Assembly (NCBI GenBank): GCA_025463745.1
Contig: JAODBB010000217.1
Coordinates: 1-64,000 of the forward strand
Origin: Subtercola sp.
GTDB lineage: Bacteria > Actinomycetota > Actinomycetes > Actinomycetales > Microbacteriaceae
Direction of reading: 5' to 3'
Length of the DNA: 64,000 nt
Shown here: positions 34,513 through 43,405 of the stretch, piece after piece
Position numbering within the stretch: the first letter of the stretch is position 1
Layout of the letters: each line of letters starts with the position of its first letter
Program-made: the position numbers and the translations under genes
The notes under the pieces: generated by a model
Told to the model about the DNA's origin: nothing
The model's database searches: none
The model's input: the letters and a program-made list of their open reading frames with translations, nothing else

Positions 34513-35709
34513 TCAGGTGAGGTCCAGCCAGCGTAATGCGAGTATCAGGTCGGCGTTCGCGGCGATGTGGTCGAGGTTTCTGCCGAGTAGGGTGCTGATT
34601 GTTCGTAGCCGGTGTGGAACGGTGTTCGGGTGTACGAAGAGTTCGCGGGCTGCTGCGCTGGCGGAGAGTCCGCAGTCGAAGTAGACGCGCAGGGTGTTCA
34701 GTAACTCGGGCCGGTTCGCGATCGGGCGAAGGCATTCCAGCAGAATGTCGGCCGTGCCGTGCTCGCGCAGCAGCAGTGTTTCGACGATGACGCTGGCGTA
34801 GGGGATGATTTGGCCCAGTCTGCCGGTGCGTTGGCCTACTTCGAGGGCCAGTCTGGCTTGTCTCGCGGTTTCGTGCGCGACGCGCAGCCGGGCGCTGGTG
34901 CTGCTGACTCCAAGCAGCAGGCCTGGTAGATCTGTGTATGAGCGCAGTGCGCCTTGGAGCAGTGCCACGAGTGAGTCGGCGCTGCCTGTACCGACCTCGG
35001 GGATGAGTAGCAGTGGGCGGTCGTCGAGCGTGCCGATCAGGATGCGCCCGCGTACCCGCATGCCGAGGTGGCTGAGGAGGTGTCGTTGGGCGTGGAGGTG
35101 GGTGCTTGCTTCTTCTTTCTCGGCGATCCCGATCGCGACTGCTGCGTAGATCTGGTCGGGATCGGCTTGCACGACGCGAGCACGTTCTTCGATGTCGGCT
35201 GCGCTGAGGCCGGTGCCGGACACGATTTGGGCGACGAGGTCGGTGGATAACCGGTCGTAGTGGCTTGTCACTTCGTGCTGCACAACGCGGTAGCTGTCTA
35301 TCGAATGGTTCGTCAGGGTCTCGATCAGAAAGCCGAGCCGGCGGATGGCGTTGAGCAGCTCGCCGGTCTCGACTTGGCCGGCGTAGCCGATCAGCTGTTC
35401 TTCGATCACCCGCTCAGCGGTGCGCCAGGAGAAGATCACGGCATCGATTGCTACGCCTTGGATCGCGCGCCTCGTACCGATCTCGTCGGCCACGGCGAGT
35501 GCTGCAGCCATTCCCGGAGGCTCAGCGTTGTCGTCGAGAGTCAGGCTGCGGAGGAGCCAGCCGACGTTGAACTCGATCTTTGATGAGAGCTCGGTGGGGT
35601 CGAGGTGGTTCTCGTCATAACTCTGCGACCCCCATACCCGGGAGAGGATCAGCGACTCGATGGCTCCTTCCATTTCGATCAGGTTACGTACGACTTGTGT
35701 GATTAGCAC
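34513..35709 (-). CDS. PucR-family transcriptional regulator
   Basis: A PucR/CdaR-type regulator of 398 residues. The N-terminal part (to about 150) is helical, the middle (about 160-300) is a GGDEF-like ligand domain, and the C-terminal PucR HTH (about 330-395) carries LLNTLRVYFDCGLSASAAAREL and VHPNTVPHRLRTI. The GTG at 35709 is preferred because GAAGGA sits six bases upstream; GTG at 35733 is possible. It is divergent from the NCS1 permease operon. PucR proteins usually activate purine or other N-heterocycle and amino-acid catabolism, so it is the expected regulator. Confidence 0.9.
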   Translation of the reverse strand: MLITQVVRNLIEMEGAIESLILSRVWGSQSYDENHLDPTELSSKIEFNVGWLLRSLTLDDNAEPPGMAAALAVADEIGTRRAIQGVAIDAVIFSWRTAERVIEEQLIGYAGQVETGELLNAIRRLGFLIETLTNHSIDSYRVVQHEVTSHYDRLSTDLVAQIVSGTGLSAADIEERARVVQADPDQIYAAVAIGIAEKEEASTHLHAQRHLLSHLGMRVRGRILIGTLDDRPLLLIPEVGTGSADSLVALLQGALRSYTDLPGLLLGVSSTSARLRVAHETARQARLALEVGQRTGRLGQIIPYASVIVETLLLREHGTADILLECLRPIANRPELLNTLRVYFDCGLSASAAARELFVHPNTVPHRLRTISTLLGRNLDHIAANADLILALRWLDLT

Positions 35710-35773
35710 AATCTGTCCTTCCAGAGACGCCACGCCTGCCTATAGGGTGCGGCCGTGCTCGGATCTACGATTC

Positions 35774-35794
35774 ATAACATCCCACAATAGTTAT
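35774..35794. promoter_or_regulatory. Inverted repeat in the PucR/NCS1 divergent promoter region
   Basis: ATAAC-N11-GTTAT lies about midway between the PucR gene and the permease start. Its position fits an operator or activator site for the PucR protein. The element was seen once only. Confidence 0.35.
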
Positions 35795-35827
35795 CTCAAC
35801 CACCTTCACGTTCTGCAAGGAGAAGCA

Positions 35828-37168
35828 ATGGCATCGACAAGCTCCACCTCTGCACCATCGATCGAAACCGCTACCGGCTCAGAGGACTACGCCGAGGCGC
35901 GCGTGCCGGCGTCGCAGTTCCAGTCGACCTGGGACATCTCATTAGTTCGGATGGGTTTGACCGTTTCGGCGTCGGATCTCGTTTTCGGCTACACCCTTGG
36001 GTTGTATTTCGGGTTCGTGCAGGGGATGCTGATCTCGCTGCTGATCTCGATCATCGTCGCTGCGGTCTCGATCGGGATGGGCATGATCGGGCTTCGCGAA
36101 CGGATCACGTTCGCTTTGACGACACGGTTCGCGTTCGGTCGTCAGGGCAGCCGGTTGCCGTCGCTGATCCTCGCCGTGGTGATCGCGGTGTTCTACGGAT
36201 ACATCATCGGGATCACGGTCAGCGTCTTCCCCGGCGCGAACGTGACCGGGTTGCAGGTTTTCTACTGCATAATCCTCGGCGTCATCTTCACTGTGATCTC
36301 CGCGCTCGGTTTTTCTCGGGGCATGAAATGGATGGGCCGGATCGGCGTTCCACTGATGATTGTGCTGGTCGTGATCGCCGACATCCTCACCCTGATTCAC
36401 GTCGGCGGATTCGCGGCGATCTTCAACGCCGAACCCAAGTTGGCCGGCCAGATGACGTTCGCGGCGATTCTCGGGGCAGGTGTCGCTAAATGGATGGCCG
36501 GCGCCACGATCAGCGCCGACATCATGCGCTTCGGTCGTAACAAGCGGGCGGTATACACGTCAACCCTGGCAGAATTCGTGCTCGGTAACTTCGGCTTCAA
36601 CTTGTTGGGACTGATCTTGGGATTGGGTTTGAAAAGTTCCGATCTCGGGGCGGCGTTCGGCCTGATCGGATTGACCGGGCTTGCGACGGTCGCGTTCTTC
36701 GTACAAGCCGTCACGGTTGAGACCAACGAACTGTATGCGGGCAGTTTCGCAGCAGCCAACGCGATCGGCGTGTCGAGGCGAGTGTCGAACATCGCGATCG
36801 GCATTATCGGCATCGCGATCGGTATTATCGGTTTGTCGTTCGGCATCATTCCGAGCTTCTTAGCCTTCATCGGCTACCTCGGTTATGTTCTGCCGGTCAT
36901 CCCGGGCATCATCTTGGCGGACTATTTCATTGTTCACCGAATGAGCTACGCCCGCAGTATCGGAAGCATCACTGCAGTGAATTGGCGGGCTGTCTCGGCG
37001 TTAGTCGTGACGGTGGCGGTGAATCTTGTTCTCGGCCTCGTACTGGGCGACGCGTTCTGGCACGTACTGCCCGTGCTGGGCGGGGTGATCTATCTGTTGT
37101 TCTCGATTCCGCAGACCACGGCCGCGTGGCGCACAAAGCCGTCGGTAGCTGAGGCGGTCGTTGTATGA
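35828..37168 (+). CDS. NCS1-family nucleobase/cation symporter
   Basis: A 446-residue NCS1-type permease with about 12 membrane segments, which imports nucleobases, hydantoins or related small heterocycles with a cation. The N-terminal cytosolic stretch (about 1-38) precedes the first helix (LTVSASDLVFGYTLG). Later family positions include GMKWMGRIGVP and PVIPGIILADYF. ATG 35828 has AAGGAG five bases upstream. It is the first gene of a five-gene operon overlapping by single or four bases, so its substrate is presumably degraded by the enzymes downstream. The exact substrate is unknown. Confidence 0.88.
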   Translation: MASTSSTSAPSIETATGSEDYAEARVPASQFQSTWDISLVRMGLTVSASDLVFGYTLGLYFGFVQGMLISLLISIIVAAVSIGMGMIGLRERITFALTTRFAFGRQGSRLPSLILAVVIAVFYGYIIGITVSVFPGANVTGLQVFYCIILGVIFTVISALGFSRGMKWMGRIGVPLMIVLVVIADILTLIHVGGFAAIFNAEPKLAGQMTFAAILGAGVAKWMAGATISADIMRFGRNKRAVYTSTLAEFVLGNFGFNLLGLILGLGLKSSDLGAAFGLIGLTGLATVAFFVQAVTVETNELYAGSFAAANAIGVSRRVSNIAIGIIGIAIGIIGLSFGIIPSFLAFIGYLGYVLPVIPGIILADYFIVHRMSYARSIGSITAVNWRAVSALVVTVAVNLVLGLVLGDAFWHVLPVLGGVIYLLFSIPQTTAAWRTKPSVAEAVVV

Positions 37169-38202
37169 AGTTCGGTTTAGGAGTGCCGACCGGCACTGAG
37201 GGGATGATGTACCCGGTGCCGTACGCTGACCCCGACCAGGCGATCATGCTGGCCGTTGAGGCCGAACGGTTGGGGTTCGACTCGGTGTGGGGCAACGACC
37301 ATGTGAGCACGCAAGCCTACGTTCGTGCAGAGTTCAGTGAGGCACCCCGGTTCTACGACCCGTACATCTACCTCGCATTCGTGGCGGCTGAGACGACGAC
37401 GCTTGAGTTGGCGACAGCAATCACGGTGATGTCTTTTCGGCATCCCGCGATCGTCGCTAAACAAGCGGCGACTCTGGACCAGCTCAGCCACGGACGTTTC
37501 ATCCTGGGTGTGGGCATCGGGGCGTACCGGGAGGAGACCGAATCGCTCTGGCCGGGCAAGCCGCTGCACCGGGGGCGCCAGGCCGACGAATTCCTGCAGG
37601 CCCTTGAGCTGCTTTTCACAAAGCGGCGCGCCTCCTACGACGGCGAATTCGTGTCATTCACCGACATCGAGAGCTACCCTAAGCCCTACCGCGGCCGCCT
37701 TCCTGTCTTGTCGGGCGGCAACGCGGCAGGCTCCAAAGAGCGGGCCGCGAAGTACGCCAACGGCTGGCTGCCCGCAGTGCTGACTCCCGACGAGATCGCA
37801 GACGGCGTGACCGAGATCCGCATGACTGCCGAGCAGGCCGGCCGGGAACTACCGGAAGACTTCGAGGTCGCGCCGCAATTCTCGGTTGGTATCGGGGCTA
37901 CCAGCCAAGCCGCACTGGAGGCGTTCGAAGCAACTCAACTCTTCACCCACATGCGTTCGCTGTCGACATCGACGCTCCGAGACCAGCAGGGCGGATGGCT
38001 CGACCGCAACCTCATCGGCAGTCCCGCCGAGATCCTCGACAAGGTGCACGCATACGCCGAGTCGGGCGTCACCACGTTGTCTGGGCTGCTCTTTGGCTGC
38101 AACACGGTCGAGCAGACCCTCGATGCCATGGCCGACTTCGCAGAAAACGTGATCGCACCGTACAAAAAGTCCGCACCCCACAACGCCGCCCCGGAGGCCT
38201 GA
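37165..38202 (+). CDS. Luciferase-like (LLM) monooxygenase 1 of the PucR operon
   Basis: A 345-residue luciferase-like flavin- or F420-dependent oxidoreductase. N-terminal MKFGLGVPTG and GFDSVWGNDHV are the usual first barrel strands. FRHPAIVAKQAATLDQLSHGRFILGVGIGA is the classic LLM central segment. It overlaps the permease stop by four bases (ATGA) and shares one base with the M24 gene (TGATG). Such enzymes open N-heterocycles (RutA does so with uracil) or attack C-N and C-S bonds. Here a first oxidative step on the imported compound is inferred. Confidence 0.88.
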   Translation: MKFGLGVPTGTEGMMYPVPYADPDQAIMLAVEAERLGFDSVWGNDHVSTQAYVRAEFSEAPRFYDPYIYLAFVAAETTTLELATAITVMSFRHPAIVAKQAATLDQLSHGRFILGVGIGAYREETESLWPGKPLHRGRQADEFLQALELLFTKRRASYDGEFVSFTDIESYPKPYRGRLPVLSGGNAAGSKERAAKYANGWLPAVLTPDEIADGVTEIRMTAEQAGRELPEDFEVAPQFSVGIGATSQAALEAFEATQLFTHMRSLSTSTLRDQQGGWLDRNLIGSPAEILDKVHAYAESGVTTLSGLLFGCNTVEQTLDAMADFAENVIAPYKKSAPHNAAPEA

Positions 38203-39434
38203 TGACCGACACCTTCGCCTCTTCACCCGCCTCTCCTGGCGGTCCGCTGATCCGCGTGGACCGTCACCTCGTCGCAGATCGTCTCGGTCGGCTTCGCGAC
38301 CGCCTGGCCAGCAGCGACTTCGATGCGGTGCTGGTACTGTCTCCGGCGAACGTCGACTACGCGACCGGCTACCGCAGCGTCTCAGCCGCGGTACACGGCA
38401 CCGCCTCAATGGGGGTGCTGCTGACCGGCGACCAACTCGTCACTGTCGGCCCGGTGGCTGATACCGCACCCGCGTTCGCCGCCGGCATCGATGAGAGCCA
38501 GTACGTCGCCTACGGGCGGTTTTATTTCGAATCAGTCGGCGGCACTGCTCGGGCGACTGCTCTTGTCGATGAGCATCCCGACTATGGCAGCGCGCTGACG
38601 AGCGCGGTGCGCCGGGCAGGTCTTAACCGGTCCCGTATCGGAATCGATCAGGCCGCCGTGACAAGCGAACTGCGTCTGGCGCTGGTGGGTGCATTTCCTG
38701 ACATCAGCTGGGTGGATGCTAGCGACTGGCTCAGCGACGTGCGCGCTCAGAAACTCCCCGGCGAGGTGGCGATCCTCGAGTATGCCGGCCGGCTCGCCGA
38801 GCGTGCGATCGAAGCCGCGATCGAGTTCGCCCGGCCCGGAATCAGCGAACGCCAACTCGCTTCAGTCGTTTCTCAGACCATGGTCTCCGGCGGCGCAGAC
38901 CCCCGGTTCGTCGTCGTGACGAGCGGCGAACGCTCAGGGTTCGCCGACGCGCTACCCACCGACCGGCTGCTACAAAAGGGCGACCTGTTGAGGTTCGACG
39001 TCGGCGGCACTGTAGAGGGCTACTGGTCTGACATTGGGCGTACCGCCGTTTTGGGTGCTCCGTCAGCGCGCCAACAAAAGTACTACGACGCGATCCGCGC
39101 CGGCGTCGACACCCAACTCGAACACACCCGCCCCGGTATCACTGGTGCTGAGCTCTTCGATATCGCAGTCCAGGCCGTCCAAGATAACGGCGGCCCTGCC
39201 CCGTACCGGCGCCAGCACTGCGGGCACGGCATCGGAATGTCAACGTACGAGCCGGTGCTCATCCGCCCCGGCTCCCAGAATCAGCTGCGGCCGGGCATGG
39301 TCTTCTGCTACGAGACGCCCTACTACGAGCTGGGCTGGGGCGGGATGATGGTCGAAGACACACTGGTCGTCACCGACACGGGATATCGGATGCTCACCGG
39401 AAACAATCGCGACCTGATCGTGATCGACGCGTGA
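38202..39434 (+). CDS. M24-family hydrolase (creatinase/prolidase-like)
   Basis: A 410-residue pita-bread-fold protein of family M24. The five metal ligands of the active peptidases are present: D266 (RFDVGG), D277 (WSDIGR), H342 (CGHGIGM), E371 (YETPYYE) and E385 (VEDT). The N-terminal creatinase-like domain spans about 20-180. The family includes Xaa-Pro peptidases, creatinase and the ectoine-ring hydrolase DoeA/EutD, so a non-peptide amide, such as a ring-opened intermediate, is a realistic substrate. It is translationally coupled to both neighbours. Confidence 0.9.
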   Translation: MTDTFASSPASPGGPLIRVDRHLVADRLGRLRDRLASSDFDAVLVLSPANVDYATGYRSVSAAVHGTASMGVLLTGDQLVTVGPVADTAPAFAAGIDESQYVAYGRFYFESVGGTARATALVDEHPDYGSALTSAVRRAGLNRSRIGIDQAAVTSELRLALVGAFPDISWVDASDWLSDVRAQKLPGEVAILEYAGRLAERAIEAAIEFARPGISERQLASVVSQTMVSGGADPRFVVVTSGERSGFADALPTDRLLQKGDLLRFDVGGTVEGYWSDIGRTAVLGAPSARQQKYYDAIRAGVDTQLEHTRPGITGAELFDIAVQAVQDNGGPAPYRRQHCGHGIGMSTYEPVLIRPGSQNQLRPGMVFCYETPYYELGWGGMMVEDTLVVTDTGYRMLTGNNRDLIVIDA

Positions 39435-40669
39435 GCGCCTACACCGGCAGGCTTGCCTGTCAGCGCTGCAACACCGGCTACGACGAACAGGCCGCATACG
39501 CGCTCTGCCCAGTGTGTCGTGAGCAGGGCGTGAACGTGTACCCGTCACCCGTCTACGACCTCACCGGCGTCACCGGTCTGCCCGCACCACACAGCCAAAG
39601 GGGCGTCTTACGGTTCAGCGACCTCCTCCCTTTTGGCACCTCTCTGGCCGGTCACGCACCGCAGGGACTCGGCGAAGGGGACACGCCGTTGTTGCGCCTG
39701 AGCCGGGCTGGAGCGGCCGTCGGTCTTGAATCGCTGTGGTTGAAAGACGAATCACGAAACCCCACCTGGTCATACAAAGACCGGCTCGCGGTCGTCGCAG
39801 TCAACAAGGCGCTCGCGCAGGGCGCTGACACGGTGGTCGTTTCCAGTACCGGTAACCACGGCGCCGCTATCGCGGCGTATGCTGCGCGGCTTGGCGTGCG
39901 CTGCGTCGTGCTGACGTTGGAGTCCGTGCCGCAGGCGATGAAAGTCTTGATGCAAAGCTACGGGGCACAGGTCGCCGCACTGCGCGAACCGGCCGGCCGT
40001 TGGGCGGTGATGCGTGACGGGGTTCAGCAGCGCGGCTGGGTCCCCATGTCGGGCTACGTGAATCCGCCGTCTGGGTCGAACCCATTCGGTGTCGACGGGT
40101 ACAAGAGCATCGCGTACGAGCTGTGGGAACAGTTCGATGAATCACTGCCCGACGTGATCGTCGCACCCGTGGCATACGGCGACGGCATTGCCGGTCTTGT
40201 ACGCGGCTTCGAGGACTTGATCGAGTTGCGGCTGACAACGTCGATACCGCGGATCGTGGCCGCCGAGACCTACGGGGCGTACTCCGAAGCTCTGGCCGGG
40301 CGCGGCCCGATCACTGACGTGCCCGAGCCGTCGGTCGCGTTCTCAATCGCTGCGCTCACCCCGACATGGCAGGGCCTCAACGCGCTCAAACGCTCCGCCG
40401 GAACAGCCGCTCGCGGATCGAACACCATGATCCTCGAAGCGCAGGCCGCGCTGGCCGGCGGCGAGGGACTCTACCTCGAACCCTCGTCAGCTCTGACCTA
40501 CGCGGTGCTGCCGGGATTGTTGGCACGCGGCACGATCAGCGCCACAGACAGGGTGGTGCTGCTGGGAACATCCACCGGGTTGAAAGACGTCGGTAGCACT
40601 GCTGCAACCCTCGCACCGGTACCAGTGATCGAACCGACACTTGCCAGCTTCGATGCAGCGTTAGGGTGA
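39431..40669 (+). CDS. PLP-dependent threonine-synthase-like enzyme with zinc ribbon
   Basis: A 412-residue fold-type II PLP enzyme of the threonine synthase/dehydratase/diaminopropionate-lyase group. An N-terminal zinc ribbon (C10-x-x-C13 ... C26-x-x-C29) precedes the core. K116 in SYKDR is the Schiff-base lysine, and SSTGNHG (138-144) binds the cofactor phosphate and substrate. GTG 39431 overlaps the M24 stop by four bases. In this operon a beta- or gamma-elimination on an amino-acid-like breakdown product is more likely than threonine biosynthesis. That is inference from context. Confidence 0.85.
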   Translation: MSAYTGRLACQRCNTGYDEQAAYALCPVCREQGVNVYPSPVYDLTGVTGLPAPHSQRGVLRFSDLLPFGTSLAGHAPQGLGEGDTPLLRLSRAGAAVGLESLWLKDESRNPTWSYKDRLAVVAVNKALAQGADTVVVSSTGNHGAAIAAYAARLGVRCVVLTLESVPQAMKVLMQSYGAQVAALREPAGRWAVMRDGVQQRGWVPMSGYVNPPSGSNPFGVDGYKSIAYELWEQFDESLPDVIVAPVAYGDGIAGLVRGFEDLIELRLTTSIPRIVAAETYGAYSEALAGRGPITDVPEPSVAFSIAALTPTWQGLNALKRSAGTAARGSNTMILEAQAALAGGEGLYLEPSSALTYAVLPGLLARGTISATDRVVLLGTSTGLKDVGSTAATLAPVPVIEPTLASFDAALG

Positions 40670-40673
40670 CCGT

Positions 40674-41633
40674 ATGAGGATGGGTATCGCGCCGGCAGGA
40701 AGTCGCAACGCCGGCGTGGCCATCAGCATGGCCGAATACGCCGATCAGCTCGGTTTCTCCGAGCTCTGGCTCAGCGAAGACTACCTCGAACGCGGAGCAT
40801 TCGCCGTAGCAGGGGGTGTCGCAGCGCGCACCACCCAGATCACGATCGGACTAGGTGTGATCAACCCGTGGACCAGACACGTCGCTCTCACCGCCATGGA
40901 ATGCGCGGCGCTTGACGAAATCTCGAGCGGCCGTCTCATCGTGGGCCTCGGCGCCAGCAACGCCGGATGGATGCACGGCAAACTCGGCATCGCGTTCGAT
41001 AAACCAATCGGCCATCTCATCGAATACACGGAAGCGCTCCGCGCGTTACTCGACGGGCAAGAACTCAACCGAACGGTCGGCGGCCTCCACATCCAGGCCG
41101 GGCTCTCGTTCCAGCCGCGCAAACACATCCCGGTGTACCTCGGAGTCAAAGGGCCCGTCGCGCTGCGGCGCGGCACGACAATAGCCGACGGCCTGATGCT
41201 CTCCGTGCTCTCATCTGCGCCGTACATCTCATGGGTCGGCGCCGAATACGAGCCGAAACGGATGACCGCGTATACCTTCTTCTCCTGCGACAACGACGGG
41301 GCGGCCGCGCGTGAACGAATCCGCTCTCGAACCGCCCGCTTTCTGGGCATGCACGGTGCCACCCCGATCACCGCGCTAGCCGGCATCGACGAAAAACTCG
41401 CCCTTCAGCTGCGAGAGCGGATGCGTGAAGGCGCCGACGGGGCCGACCTCGTAACCGACGAGGTCATGCGAACAGTCACCGTGTCCGGCACGCCCAGCGA
41501 CTGCGCCGACGCGATCCGCCGCTTCGACCAAGCGGGGCTCGATACCCTCGTCATGATGGACGACGGGATCAGCGACCCACACCAATTCGTCAATGCGGTC
41601 GCGTCGGTTGCGCGTGCGGCCGGCAGTTTCTAG
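40674..41633 (+). CDS. Luciferase-like (LLM) monooxygenase 2 of the PucR operon
   Basis: A 319-residue luciferase-like oxidoreductase distinct from the first one of the operon. Family strands are RMGIAPAG, GFSELWLSEDY, IGLGVINPW and SSGRLIVGLGASN; the substrate-binding C-terminus contains VSGTPSDCADAIRRF. The start at 40674 lies four bases after the PLP-enzyme stop. It closes the operon. Two LLM enzymes with a permease, an M24 hydrolase and a PLP lyase suggest a multistep oxidative ring or side-chain degradation pathway. Confidence 0.86.
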   Translation: MRMGIAPAGSRNAGVAISMAEYADQLGFSELWLSEDYLERGAFAVAGGVAARTTQITIGLGVINPWTRHVALTAMECAALDEISSGRLIVGLGASNAGWMHGKLGIAFDKPIGHLIEYTEALRALLDGQELNRTVGGLHIQAGLSFQPRKHIPVYLGVKGPVALRRGTTIADGLMLSVLSSAPYISWVGAEYEPKRMTAYTFFSCDNDGAAARERIRSRTARFLGMHGATPITALAGIDEKLALQLRERMREGADGADLVTDEVMRTVTVSGTPSDCADAIRRFDQAGLDTLVMMDDGISDPHQFVNAVASVARAAGSF

Positions 41634-41791
41634 ATCCTTCGGGGGCTACAGAGGCCTTCACCATTGTGACGCTTCAGCATCGATGTGTGTTGTCATGTGA
41701 ACTTCACAAAGTATCACTACGACGATAGAGTCAGTTATCAGAACTCTTCGTCGGCGACAGGGACCGACGTTCGCGAGACAAAGGACTGACT

Positions 41792-42355
41792 ATGAAAACC
41801 ACCGCAGAAAAGCATGTCGTCGTCGGGGCTGACTTCGCAGGGTTTCCGCTGAAAGAGGCCGTCAAAGAACATCTGGAATCGCGGGGCTGGATCGTTACCG
41901 ATGTGACGCCCGAAATCGAGAATATTCCGATGTACCACAGGGTCGGCTTTCGCCTGGGCGCCGAGATCGCCGAGGGCAATTTCGAGAAAGCGCTCGCCTT
42001 CTGTGGCACAGGCATGGGCATCCATGTAGCGGCCAGCAAGGTTCCACACGTTCACGCCGCAGTCGCCGAAAGCGTGCCGGCTGCCCTCCGCGCCTCGACG
42101 GCGAACAACTGCAATCTGCTCGCCATGGGTGCGTTCTACATCGCCCCGCGCCTCGGTATGGCCATGGCAGATGAATTTCTCGAGCACAGCTTCGGTGAAG
42201 GCTACGAAGACTGGAACGACTTCGACACCTATCACCGAGTCGGCTTCGACGAAGTCGAGAACTTCGACTATGACAGTTACAAGGCCAATGGATTTCAGAT
42301 CACCGACCCTCAGAGCGCGCCGCTAGGCCCCGAGCCCAAGGGATTGGCGTACTGA
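41792..42355 (+). CDS. RpiB/LacAB-family sugar isomerase
   Basis: A 187-residue member of the ribose-5-phosphate isomerase B family, which interconverts aldose and ketose phosphates. The active-site Cys is C71 in CGTGMGI. The usual N-terminal D-H pair appears as D14-F15 (GADFAGF), so the family His is replaced. A C-terminal extension of about 30 residues (FDYDSYKANGFQITDPQ) goes beyond the standard 150. AAAGGA precedes the ATG. It is monocistronic, next to the end of the rhamnose operon, and could act on one of its intermediates. The altered motif argues for a sugar other than ribose 5-phosphate. Confidence 0.82.
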   Translation: MKTTAEKHVVVGADFAGFPLKEAVKEHLESRGWIVTDVTPEIENIPMYHRVGFRLGAEIAEGNFEKALAFCGTGMGIHVAASKVPHVHAAVAESVPAALRASTANNCNLLAMGAFYIAPRLGMAMADEFLEHSFGEGYEDWNDFDTYHRVGFDEVENFDYDSYKANGFQITDPQSAPLGPEPKGLAY

Positions 42356-42364
42356 TCTGAGTGC

Positions 42365-42507
42365 TTGAGTGCCGGGAAGACCCTGTTCGATCGGGCGCGG
42401 CAGAATGACGAGACGAAGCGTCGCGAGCTGATCGGCAGACTGAACCTGCACGGTCAGGTGTTGTTCGTCGTCGATCAGCCCGCGACGATCGGTGCGCGCC
42501 GGTCGCT
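42365..42507 (+). pseudogene. Remnant of an IS110-family transposase
   Basis: The plus-strand frame from 42365 reads GKTLFDRARQNDETKRRELI and LHGQVLFVVDQPATIGA, which is the N-terminal DEDD-domain region of IS110-family transposases. The match stops after about 46 codons at 42507, where the PfkB kinase gene starts to be read on the other strand. No start region, no C-terminal half and no flanking repeats remain. It is an old insertion scar between the RpiB-like gene and the rhamnose operon. Confidence 0.75.
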
Positions 42508-42508
42508 G

Positions 42509-43405
42509 TTACAGCCGAGCCGACCGCGAAAGTTGCACGATCGCTGCCGCAGCTTCGTTGCCGAGTTCCACGGCAGGCAACAGCTCGCTTCCGGCCGCCA
42601 GCGCAGCCACCACCGTTCCAAGAAACTCGTCGCCTGCGCCGGTTGTGTCGTGAGTCTTCACCTCGAGCCCGGCGACGTGGTGGAAGCCGCAACCGTCGAA
42701 GACGTACGCGCCGCCTGCGCCTGCGGTCAGAACGGCGCTCCTGCACATCGTGCTCAGTTCTCGCAGTAACTCTTCCGGCTCGTTCTCTGCTGGGCCTGAT
42801 CCGGTCGCTACCCCGCCAGCACCACGCACTATTTGCTGAGCTTCACCCCGGTTGACGACGAGTGGATCGGCCGCAGCAAGAAGCCCGGCGTCGAGATCTC
42901 GCATCGGGCTGGGGTTCAGAACGAATCGAACGCGATTCGAGTCAGCCCAGTCGGCCGCCGCTGCAACCGATTCAGCTGGTATTTCGAGTTGGGTCAGAAC
43001 GAGATTAGGGCGGCACCGATCAAGCGCAGTTCGAACCAACTCGGCGCTCACGTCGCTGTTGGCAAGGGGTACCACCACGATGCGGTTCTGTCCCGAGGGC
43101 ACAAGCTGAATGAACGCTCGGCCTGTCTTCGTCGCACGTGCGGTGATGAAGTCGGTTCGAATGCCGTGGGCACGCGCGCTCTTTCGCGCCTGCTCGCCCT
43201 CGGCGTCGTCGCCGACGCACCCGATCAAGAATGTCGTTGCGTCTCGGGCGGCGGCTTTCGCCTGATTGAATCCCTTACCGCCGACAGCATCGCTGAGACC
43301 CGTAGCAAGAACTGTCTCTCCCGCGGACGGCGACTGCCTCAACTCGATCACCACGTCGATGTTTATCGATCCGACCACGGCGACGCTTCCACCATCGGAG
43401 TTCAT
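42509..43405 (-). CDS. PfkB/ribokinase-family sugar kinase
   Basis: A 298-residue PfkB-family kinase resembling ribokinase. N-terminal VVGSINIDVVIEL and GGKGFNQAKAA are the sugar-binding signatures; the catalytic base is D259 in DTTGAGDEF. The ATG at 43405 overlaps the stop of the aldolase/dehydrogenase gene (ATGA), so it is the last gene of the rhamnose operon. Phosphorylation of ribose or a related free sugar is the family role. Its place in rhamnose use is not obvious. Its 3' end abuts the IS110 remnant. Confidence 0.88.
   Translation of the reverse strand: MNSDGGSVAVVGSINIDVVIELRQSPSAGETVLATGLSDAVGGKGFNQAKAAARDATTFLIGCVGDDAEGEQARKSARAHGIRTDFITARATKTGRAFIQLVPSGQNRIVVVPLANSDVSAELVRTALDRCRPNLVLTQLEIPAESVAAAADWADSNRVRFVLNPSPMRDLDAGLLAAADPLVVNRGEAQQIVRGAGGVATGSGPAENEPEELLRELSTMCRSAVLTAGAGGAYVFDGCGFHHVAGLEVKTHDTTGAGDEFLGTVVAALAAGSELLPAVELGNEAAAAIVQLSRSARL

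Noticed and set aside
39431..40669. Annotating the PLP enzyme as biosynthetic threonine synthase
   Set aside because: The zinc ribbon and operon partners (NCS1, LLM, M24) point to a catabolic fold-II lyase; no threonine-pathway genes are nearby.
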